Source: Spirochaetia bacterium
Lineage (GTDB): Bacteria; Spirochaetota; Spirochaetia; Treponematales; Rectinemataceae
Length of the DNA: 7,010 bases
Assembly: GCA_021286925.1 (NCBI GenBank)
Contig: JAJTBL010000096.1
Span: 1 to 7,010, forward strand
Direction of reading: 5' to 3'
Made by a program: the position numbers and the translations under genes. Shown here piece after piece: positions 1 through 5,668 of the stretch. Numbering within the stretch: position 1 is the first letter of the stretch; every line of letters starts with the position of its first letter. Below the pieces are notes generated by a model that was not told the DNA's origin, searched no databases, and saw only the letters and a program-made list of their open reading frames with translations.

Positions 1-59
1 GGCTGAACGGTTCCGCGGTGAAACGAATACGCTGAACGCACAATCAACGGTATCACCAT
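1..59 (-). CDS. dnaE2: DnaE/DnaE2-like DNA polymerase III alpha subunit, N-terminal fragment (runs off the window)
   Basis: An open frame begins with ATG at 59-57 and continues past the window edge for 19 complete codons, reading MVIPLIVRSAYSFHRGTVQ. The pattern LxVxSAYSxxxG resembles the start of the PHP domain of bacterial replicative polymerase alpha subunits (typically HLxVHSxYSLLxG). The start overlaps the stop of the upstream Y-family polymerase gene by 7 nt (ATGGTGA), suggesting translational coupling. imuB followed directly by dnaE2 is the known order of the error-prone mutasome cassette, so DnaE2 is the favoured reading over DnaE1. The histidines usual in this first PHP motif are replaced by Pro, Ile and Arg, so proofreading-type metal binding may be lost. 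Only 19 residues are visible, so the call rests on this motif plus context. Confidence 0.58.
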   Translation of the reverse strand, partial: MVIPLIVRSAYSFHRGTVQ

Positions 60-1282
60 CCTGCATCTCCATATGCCAAAGCTCGGCCAGGCGTTTGCGC
101 AGCAAAAGGCTCCGTCCCGATCCCCGCCGCGAAAAGCGCGCCCGGAGCCAGCGCCGCAAACCCATATTTATCATGCACCCTGTCCAACGCCCCCTGAAGC
201 CGTATGGATTTTGATTCCTTCGGTTCAAAAAGGTCCAGCTCAGGCCCCGCCGGGCTCAAACGCGAAAACACCACACCGACCCGCCGAAACCTGACCCTGC
301 GGCAAGCGAGCCTCTGCACAAGCTTCCACACACACTGCATAAGTTCTGCGTCACGCACCAGAACCTGCTTCAGCGTTTCAGATGCGGACTGTTCCTTTCC
401 GTCCGTATAGACAAGATCGAGTCGAACAGCCCGGGCGCCCATGTTGTCTTTCCGCATTCGGAACCCCGCTTCCGCTGCCAGTCTCCGCAGGTGCACCCGG
501 AGCACCTCCAGGTCCGAGGTGTCGGGTTCAAGAGTCACCGCACTCCTGATGCTCCGTTTTTCAGGCAGTTCCGGGTTCACCGGCGAATTGTCCAAACCTG
601 CTGCCCGCGCTGTCAGTTCCGTGCCCCGCGGCCCCAGTGCTTCAGCCTCACTGGGCTTCAGATCCGCCAGTTCGCCGATATTTTCGATATCAAGCAGGGT
701 CAGCCGCTCTTTCAAAACCGGGCCGATACCGGGCAGCAGTTCCACCGGCTGAAGGCGGATCAGCCTGGTTTCTTCGTGCGGCATCAGAACTGCAAATCCC
801 GAAGGTCTGAACACCCGTGTCGCGACTTTGGAGACTGTTTTGCTGGAAGCGAGCGCCAGGCTGGGATAAATGCCCAGGTCCTCGACAATGCGCCGCCTGA
901 GCCTTCCAGCCGCGTCTTCCGGCGCCCCAAACAGCCTCGAGGTGCCAGCCAGATCAATAAACAGGTGCCCCCGCCCGGCCCGCTCGACCAGCGGCGTAAA
1001 CTCCATCCCCAAAGCCCATAATCTTTCATCGGCCTCCCGGTACAGCTCAAACCGGGGCGGACGGATGACAAGGCCCGGCACCAATTTCTGCGCATAGCCT
1101 GCCAGCATGCCGCGCCGGACGCCTTCCCGGTACGCCGCCGGCGACAGATCCTGGATGACCGCCCGCGGAACATCTTCCCGGGCAATAACAAAGGGTCGCC
1201 TCGCCAGGCTCCTTTCCCGGGCAACTTCAAGGTCCGCCATCAGGCCGACCGCGTTGACGTGCAGAATCGTGCCGCTACACAT
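53..1282 (-). CDS. imuB: ImuB-like Y-family DNA polymerase homologue with degenerate active site
   Basis: This 409-residue protein has Y-family polymerase architecture. The palm begins ILHVNAVGLMADLE (residues 6-19), a second palm motif HLFIDLAGTSRLFG is at 106-119, the ASSKTVSKVATRVFRPSGF segment at 145-163 follows, then a helix-hairpin-helix LLPGIGPVLKERL at 182-194 and a little-finger region. In Pol IV the catalytic carboxylates lie in HVD and in SIDE. Here the first is Asn10, the second is Asp110, and the third (Glu) is Leu111. The steric-gate position is Met15. This matches ImuB, the non-catalytic adaptor of the ImuA-ImuB-DnaE2 translesion complex, rather than an active Pol IV or UmuC. 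ELDLF at 348-352 is close to the beta-clamp-binding consensus QLDLF. The open frame extends to 1444, but the ATG at 1282 is chosen because homology begins there and it overlaps the upstream stop by 8 nt (ATGTGTAG). The following dnaE2-like gene also overlaps. The protein is shorter than many ImuB proteins (about 500 residues). Confidence 0.85.
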   Translation of the reverse strand: MCSGTILHVNAVGLMADLEVARERSLARRPFVIAREDVPRAVIQDLSPAAYREGVRRGMLAGYAQKLVPGLVIRPPRFELYREADERLWALGMEFTPLVERAGRGHLFIDLAGTSRLFGAPEDAAGRLRRRIVEDLGIYPSLALASSKTVSKVATRVFRPSGFAVLMPHEETRLIRLQPVELLPGIGPVLKERLTLLDIENIGELADLKPSEAEALGPRGTELTARAAGLDNSPVNPELPEKRSIRSAVTLEPDTSDLEVLRVHLRRLAAEAGFRMRKDNMGARAVRLDLVYTDGKEQSASETLKQVLVRDAELMQCVWKLVQRLACRRVRFRRVGVVFSRLSPAGPELDLFEPKESKSIRLQGALDRVHDKYGFAALAPGALFAAGIGTEPFAAQTPGRALAYGDAGW

Positions 1283-2066
1283 GGTTGTTCTGCCGCGCAT
1301 GCCAAAGGGCCGCCATGCGGTTCGCGTTTTCCTCTGCCCGCCCATGCCGGGTGTTCGCGAAAACAACCCGCACTTCTTCCGCCTGTCCCGAAAGCGCCTC
1401 AATTCTTGGCAGCCAGGACGCAAGCTCCGCCGTGCTGTAATCATAATTGAAAAGAGATCCCAGACACCCGCTTTCCCAGGCCTTCATATTTCTTCCATAT
1501 AATTTGATATAGACCGAACGAGCCGTCACCACATCGATCCGCGGCGGCATTGCCGGGCAAGCGGGGGTATCCATCATGCAGAACGCAATCTGACGCATTT
1601 TTAGCGCATCGATGACGCGGGACGAATACCATTCCGCGTTGAAAAAGGCCGCCGCCAGCTCGAGCCCTTCCAGATCGCGCGCGATCCTGTCCAGATGCCG
1701 CCGTGTCTGGGCGCTGTATGAAAAAGAAAATGGGAACTCCAGCAGAAACACCAGCCGCCACCCCCTGCTGGCCGCCCTTTCCTGGACACGGCGGCATTCT
1801 TTGATCGCCCCTCGATACCTGCCCTGATCGGCCGCTGTCTCCGGCACCCGGGTTATCCGTTTGCCCGCCCGCACGGAACCATGGCCAGCTCCTGCCAGCT
1901 CCAGACTGTCCAGCGCTTCGATTCGGCTCCACTCGCCAAGACTGCCCTCAAAGATGCGCAAGCCCGCCGACAGTTCAGGCGCTCCCTTGTTGTCGCCAGG
2001 ACATGGCCGCCCCGCCGTTCCAAAGAGAACGAGACAACCGTCAGCAGTCTGCGCTTGATTCACCAT
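1275..2066 (-). CDS. DUF72 (YecE-like) family protein, first gene of the imuB-dnaE2 operon
   Basis: This 263-residue soluble protein has no signal peptide or membrane segment. The C-terminal two thirds match the DUF72/YecE family. RLVFLLEFPFSFSYS (104-118) corresponds to the family's LxQLPxSF strand, and FFNAEWYSSRVIDAL (141-155) to the RHPSWF region. CMMDTP lies at 163-168. SVYIKLYGRN (184-193) corresponds to the VYVRLHGRN strand, then YDYSTAELASWLPRI (208-222). VRVVFANTRHGRAEENANRM (232-251) corresponds to the VYVFFNNxxxGxAxxNA signature. The N-terminus has GTAG (16-19), like the family's GTSG, but residues 20-95 are divergent and look shorter than usual. DUF72 proteins adopt a TIM-barrel-like fold and have no settled biochemical function. 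The 8-nt overlap with imuB and the shared promoter suggest a role in DNA-damage tolerance, which is inference. No RecA-like Walker motif is present, so this is not ImuA. Confidence 0.8.
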   Translation of the reverse strand: MVNQAQTADGCLVLFGTAGRPCPGDNKGAPELSAGLRIFEGSLGEWSRIEALDSLELAGAGHGSVRAGKRITRVPETAADQGRYRGAIKECRRVQERAASRGWRLVFLLEFPFSFSYSAQTRRHLDRIARDLEGLELAAAFFNAEWYSSRVIDALKMRQIAFCMMDTPACPAMPPRIDVVTARSVYIKLYGRNMKAWESGCLGSLFNYDYSTAELASWLPRIEALSGQAEEVRVVFANTRHGRAEENANRMAALWHARQNNHV

Positions 2067-2072
2067 ACTCTA

Positions 2073-2101
2073 CATATACTACACATTTGTTTAGTATTCA
2101 A
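2073..2101 (-). promoter_or_regulatory. Candidate sigma-70 promoter of the DUF72-imuB-dnaE2 operon
   Basis: On the minus strand, TTGAAT (2101-2096) and TATATG (2078-2073) are separated by 17 nt, each matching 4 of 6 consensus positions, in an AT-rich stretch that stands out from the GC-rich coding sequence. The predicted start of transcription, about 7 nt past the -10 box, falls at or next to the ATG at 2066. No convincing Shine-Dalgarno sequence precedes that ATG, so a leaderless message is possible. An inverted repeat fills the spacer. Confidence 0.5.
2076..2097. promoter_or_regulatory. SOS-box-like inverted repeat, candidate LexA operator
   Basis: ATACTA (2076-2081), ten bases, then TAGTAT (2092-2097) form a perfect 6-bp inverted repeat. 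It overlaps both the -35 and -10 hexamers of the predicted operon promoter. The E. coli LexA box is TACTG-N10-CAGTA, whereas this one is TACTA-N10-TAGTA: the same arm length and spacer with one symmetric substitution per arm. imuB/dnaE2 cassettes are typically LexA-controlled in other bacteria. That this site binds LexA, or another repressor, is inference. Confidence 0.5.
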
Positions 2102-2121
2102 GAATCAAAAATCATTTTTCA

Positions 2122-2156
2122 TAAAAAAACGCCGGCAGCCACAAAGCCGCCGGCGT
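2122..2156 (-). terminator. Rho-independent terminator of the dctPQM-ilvD operon
   Basis: Read on the minus strand, ACGCCGGCGGC (2156-2146) pairs with GCTGCCGGCGT (2139-2129) as an 11-bp stem with one G-U pair and a 6-nt loop. A run of seven T follows directly (2129-2123, its first T also closing the stem). It lies 46 nt after the ilvD stop and separates that operon from the promoter of the DUF72-imuB operon on the same strand. The run of A on the plus strand precedes the stem, so it should act only on minus-strand transcripts. Confidence 0.93.
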
Positions 2157-2170
2157 CATACCGCTCATTC

Positions 2171-2190
2171 CGCTCCGCTGTCACGGAGCG
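2171..2190 (-). other. Second hairpin in the ilvD 3' untranslated region
   Basis: CGCTCCG (2171-2177) and CGGAGCG (2184-2190) form a perfect 7-bp inverted repeat with a 6-nt loop, placed between the ilvD stop and the intrinsic terminator. No T-run follows it on either strand, so it is not a terminator by itself. It may protect the 3' end of the message or be incidental. Confidence 0.4.
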
Positions 2191-2202
2191 CGCTGCACCG
2201 CA

Positions 2203-3861
2203 TTATTCCATGACCGCGCCCGTTGTTCCCGATGTGACCGACCGCCGGTAGCGGTTCAGGAACAGACTCTCGACAGGCTGTACATAAGGTTTGAGCTCCG
2301 CACGCCGCCGCTCGAGTTCGGCTTCGTCCACAAGCAAATCCAGCTTTTTCGCAGGGATATCAACGCGAATAAGATCCCCGTCCCGGACCAGGGCTATCGG
2401 CCCGCCGGCAGCAGCTTCCGGCGACACATGGCCGATCGCCGCACCTCGGGTGGCTCCTGAAAACCGTCCGTCAGTCACCAGCGCGACGGTCTTGTCCTTA
2501 CCCATGCCCGCCAGCGCCGATGTCGGAGAAAGCATTTCACGCATGCCCGGACCGCCCTTCGGTCCTTCGTATCGAATGACCACAACATCGCCATCCTGAA
2601 TCGCCTGCGCCTGAATTGCCGCATACGCCTCTTCTTCGCTGTTAAAACAGCGCGCAGGTCCCGTATGAACCAACATTTCGGGAGCGACCGCCGATTGTTT
2701 GACAATGCCGCCCAGCGGTGCAAGGCTTCCTTTTACAAAAGCCAGGCCGCCCTGCTTGTGGTATGGTGTTTCGAGCGGTCTGATGACCGTTTCATCCTTG
2801 ACCCAAACACCCTTCAGATTGTCTTTGACTGTTTTCCCCGTGACGGTCAGGCAATTCTCGTGCAAAAGCCCGCCGCCTGCAAGCCTCGCCATGACAGCCT
2901 GCACACCGCCAGCCCGGTACAAATCCTGAATATGATGCGACCCGGCTGGGCTCATACTGCACAGATGGGGAACCCGTTCTCCAATCGAATTGAAAAGATC
3001 GAGCGGAAGCTCCAGCCCAGCCCAATGAGCGATCGCCGGCAGATGCAGTGTTGTATTGGTCGAGCCGCCCAGCGCCAGGTCGACTGCAATCGCGTTTTCA
3101 AACGCTTCCCGGGTCAGGATGTCCCGCGGTTTGATATTGCGCTCAACCAGTTCCATGATCTTTCTGCCGGCATCCTTGGCGAGGCGGTCGCGCTCCGAAT
3201 AGACAGCCGGAATCGTTCCATTGCCCGGCAAACCAATGCCCAGCGCTTCCATCATGCAATTCATGGTATTGGCAGTAAACATACCTGCGCACGACCCGCA
3301 TCCGGGGCAGGCTGCATTTTCGATCTCCAGCAACTCCTCATCAGAGACCGTGCCTGCCATCCGTTTCCCCACCGTTTCAAACACGGTGGACAGGTCGATA
3401 TCCCTGCCATTATGCAGTCCCGCCAGCATCGGCCCGCCCGAAACAACAATGGAAGGAATATTCAAATACGCCGCTGCCATCGCCATTCCGGGAATGATCT
3501 TGTCGCAATTGGTGACCATGACCAGGGCATCGAGAGCATGTCCCTGTGTCATGATCTCAATCGAATCCATAATAACTTCCCGGCTGGGAAGGGAATACTT
3601 CATTCCGACATGATTCATGGCGATTCCGTCGCAAACACCGATGACCGGGAATTCGATAGGCAGACCGCCTGCCGCATACACACCAGCCTTAACCGCTTCG
3701 ACAATGCGTTTTAAATGCACATGGCCCGGAATTATCATATTGTACGCGTTGACCACACCAATCCAGGGGCGCTCAATTTCCCAATCCGTATACCCTGAAG
3801 CCTTCATCAACGAACGGTGCGGCGCACGGTCGACACCGATTTTAGCCCTGTCACTTCGCAT
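2203..3861 (-). CDS. ilvD: Dihydroxy-acid dehydratase family protein (IlvD/EDD family)
   Basis: This 552-residue protein is collinear and full length with bacterial dihydroxy-acid dehydratases (about 550-615 residues). Family enzymes remove water from 2,3-dihydroxy acids to give 2-keto acids, for instance the third step of valine and isoleucine synthesis. Visible motifs are PGHVHL (45-50), GVCDGIAM (75-82), KYSLPSRE (88-95), NCDKIIPGM (118-126), CPGCGSCAGMFTANTMNC (185-202), GGSTNT (265-270), YEGPKGGPGM (431-440) and TDGRFSGATRG (463-473), which holds the presumed catalytic Ser468. Cys119 and Cys185/188/191 are candidate iron-sulfur ligands. There is no Cys in the NAYN segment, where [2Fe-2S] members carry one, so this resembles the E. 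coli [4Fe-4S] type. GGAGG lies 4 nt before the ATG at 3861. It follows dctM by 51 nt with no terminator. Its place in a TRAP/GntR operon makes a catabolic sugar-acid or hydroxy-acid substrate possible, although the motifs are those of true IlvD. Confidence 0.9.
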   Translation of the reverse strand: MRSDRAKIGVDRAPHRSLMKASGYTDWEIERPWIGVVNAYNMIIPGHVHLKRIVEAVKAGVYAAGGLPIEFPVIGVCDGIAMNHVGMKYSLPSREVIMDSIEIMTQGHALDALVMVTNCDKIIPGMAMAAAYLNIPSIVVSGGPMLAGLHNGRDIDLSTVFETVGKRMAGTVSDEELLEIENAACPGCGSCAGMFTANTMNCMMEALGIGLPGNGTIPAVYSERDRLAKDAGRKIMELVERNIKPRDILTREAFENAIAVDLALGGSTNTTLHLPAIAHWAGLELPLDLFNSIGERVPHLCSMSPAGSHHIQDLYRAGGVQAVMARLAGGGLLHENCLTVTGKTVKDNLKGVWVKDETVIRPLETPYHKQGGLAFVKGSLAPLGGIVKQSAVAPEMLVHTGPARCFNSEEEAYAAIQAQAIQDGDVVVIRYEGPKGGPGMREMLSPTSALAGMGKDKTVALVTDGRFSGATRGAAIGHVSPEAAAGGPIALVRDGDLIRVDIPAKKLDLLVDEAELERRRAELKPYVQPVESLFLNRYRRSVTSGTTGAVME

Positions 3862-3912
3862 GATACCTCCCTATTCGACAATAATTCGAATTTGCAGCGC
3901 TTCGATTTTCGT

Positions 3913-5152
3913 TTATTTCATAATCAACCGAGGCAGAAACAGCACAATATCCGGAACATAGAGACAGACGAACATCACCAGTATCAGAATGAGAATCATA
4001 GGGATGATCGGCTTGCTGATTTTGCCCATCGGCAGACCCGTAATCGCGCTGGCGACATAAATATTGATCGCCACCGGCGGCGTCGCCATCCCGATAGCCA
4101 GTCCGACAGTCAGGACAACGCCGAAATGGGTCAGATTTCCCCCAACTCCCAAAACTGCCGGGATGAAAATCGGCGTGAGGATAATGAGGGCAGAAGCGGT
4201 TTCCATGAACATGCCGGCAAGCAGAATGATGACCGCAATCATCAGATACACCAGAAATGGAATATTATGCGCTAAGCTAATGATCGCACCGGCGATTGCC
4301 TGCGGAATCTGATAAAACGCCAGTCCCCACCCAAACAGCTTGGCTGTCGCTATGATAAACATGATGAGCGCAGACGTAACCCCTGAGCCGACCACCAGCT
4401 TATAGAATTTTTTAAAATCCAGCGCCTTGTAGACAAATACGGCAACCAGCACCGTATACACAACCGCGATTGCCGCCGCTTCTGAAGGCGTAAAAACGCC
4501 TGAAAAGATGCCGCCCAGGATGATGACCGGAGCCATGAGCCCCCAGGTTGCCGAAAGGAAGCGCTTCCAAACTTCTTTGCCCGGCAGTTTTTCTCCCGCT
4601 GGATAATTTCGCTTTTTCGCCACATATAGCGCCCAGCCGATGAGACCTGCTCCCATCAGGATGCCCGGGATAAAGCCGCCCATGAACAGCCTGGATACTG
4701 ATTCTCCCGCGATGACCGCATAGAGCACCATGGGAACGCTCGGCGGAATGACAACACCGATTGTGCCCGCGGAAGCGATCAACGCTGCGGAAAAATCGAC
4801 ATCATATTTTTTTTCTTTCAGATCCGGCAGAAGAGAAGCGCCGACAGCCGCCGTTGTCGCAGCTCCGCTGCCGGATATGGCCGCAATCAACATCGAAGCC
4901 AGGACTGAGACTATTGAAAGACCGCCTCGAACTCTGCCCAATCCCGCCTCTGCAAAGGCGACGATCCGCTCCGAAATTCCGCCCCGCGCCAGGATGTCTC
5001 CCGCCAGCACAAAAAACGGCACGGCAACCAGCGCGAACGAGTTATTCCCTTCCAACAGCGTTTGCGGCACCATCTGAGACACCGATTGAAAGCCCAATCG
5101 GCACACCAATGACCATCAGAAGCAGGAAAGCGCCAAAAATCAGGTATCCCAT
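3913..5152 (-). pseudogene. dctM: TRAP transporter large permease DctM, frameshifted with a short N-terminal deletion
   Basis: DctM is the large (usually about 425-residue, multi-helix) membrane subunit that carries substrate across the inner membrane with sodium. The body, 5076 down to 3913, is clearly DctM: VPFFVLAGDILARGGISERI, then ISGSGAATTAAVG, then VIPPSVPMVLYAV, ending in a hydrophobic helix before TAA. The true start is the ATG at 5152-5150. It overlaps the dctQ stop in TAATG and is preceded by GGAGGG, and it encodes a good first helix, MGYLIFGAFLLLMVIGVPIG. That frame hits TAA at 5044-5042 after 36 codons. The homologous body continues in another frame from about 5077. Total length is 1240 nt (3n+1), and compared with the family about 13 residues between GLSIGVS and PQTLLEG are missing, which fits a deletion of about 38 nt. 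A start at TTG 5109 would remove helix 1 and give a non-hydrophobic N-terminus. The alternative is an assembly error. Confidence 0.85.
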
Positions 5153-5658
5153 TATGCCTTCCCTCCCCAGACAGCCAAGAGGCTATCCAGCATATGAAGC
5201 AGTATGATTCCTCCATTGAGCGGGTACATCAAATAAATCCACGACATGGATATCTGCAGGGCTGGTGTCAGCTGGCTCGCTTCGCTTTTCATCAAAACAA
5301 CTCCATACCAGCCGACTATCGCAAAAAAAGCTATCCCAATCAGCGCAATCAGCGTCTGAAGAAGCTTTTTTGAAGTTCCTTTGAGCTTGTCGAGAATGAC
5401 GGTGACCGCGATGTGGTTTCCCTTTTTAAAGGCTACTGTCGTTCCCAGCAGGCTGGCAAACACCAGGAGGAAACAGGAAAGTTCTTCTGACCAGGTAAGC
5501 GCCGTGAAGAAAAAGCGGAATACCACCTGGGCAACCGTCACCAGCACCATGATAACCAGCGTTCCGAACAGAACAGCTTCGACAGCTTGATTCACCGTGT
5601 CGCTGAAACTATGAAGAAAGGAGGCTTTCGCCTCCTTCCCGGTCTTTTCCAAAGACAT
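5152..5658 (-). CDS. dctQ: TRAP transporter small permease DctQ
   Basis: This 168-residue integral membrane protein has four predicted helices (about residues 22-46, 55-75, 93-117 and 133-158). The DctQ family signature is visible: VFRFFFTALTWSEELSCFLL followed by FKKGNHIAV, where WSEEL and G-H-IAV are characteristic, then LTPALQISMSWIYLMYPL near the end. DctQ pairs with DctM in the inner membrane to receive substrate from the periplasmic binding protein. An upstream TTG at 5664 is in frame, but GAGG at 5668-5665 sits 6 nt before the ATG at 5658, so that ATG is preferred. The gene starts 10 nt after the dctP stop and its own stop overlaps the dctM ATG by one base. Confidence 0.9.
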   Translation of the reverse strand: MSLEKTGKEAKASFLHSFSDTVNQAVEAVLFGTLVIMVLVTVAQVVFRFFFTALTWSEELSCFLLVFASLLGTTVAFKKGNHIAVTVILDKLKGTSKKLLQTLIALIGIAFFAIVGWYGVVLMKSEASQLTPALQISMSWIYLMYPLNGGIILLHMLDSLLAVWGGKA

Positions 5659-5668
5659 CCCCAACCTC

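Noticed and set aside
491..1021. Plus-strand open frame of 176 codons opposite imuB
   Set aside because: Antisense to a clear Y-family homologue, with no promoter, ribosome site or protein motif of its own.
53..1282. Calling the Y-family gene dinB (Pol IV)
   Set aside because: Key catalytic acidic residues are substituted and the gene sits directly before a DnaE-like start, both pointing to ImuB.
1275..2066. Calling the first gene of the imuB operon imuA
   Set aside because: Length and position fit, but there is no RecA-like Walker motif, and the C-terminal motifs match DUF72 closely.
2106..2120. AT-rich palindrome (AAAAAT-C-ATTTTT) between terminator and promoter
   Set aside because: Short and of low complexity; it may act as an upstream A/T tract for the promoter, but nothing supports a specific binding site.
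2665..3714. Long open frame of about 349 codons on the plus strand opposite ilvD
   Set aside because: It lies wholly antisense to a strongly conserved dehydratase, has no recognisable domain, and its Arg/His/Gln-rich make-up is typical of a shadow frame in GC-rich DNA.
3862..3912. Inverted ATTCG/CGAAT repeats between dctM and ilvD
   Set aside because: Short arms without a T-run; no terminator or promoter could be supported in this 51-nt gap.
3913..5109. Taking dctM as an intact gene starting at TTG 5109
   Set aside because: It would delete the first helix, begin with a polar stretch, and ignore the well-formed ATG at 5152, which overlaps the dctQ stop and has its own ribosome binding site.
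5044..5118. Programmed ribosomal frameshift in dctM
   Set aside because: No slippery heptamer or downstream pseudoknot is evident where the two frames overlap, and about 13 family residues are missing, which a frameshift signal would not explain.
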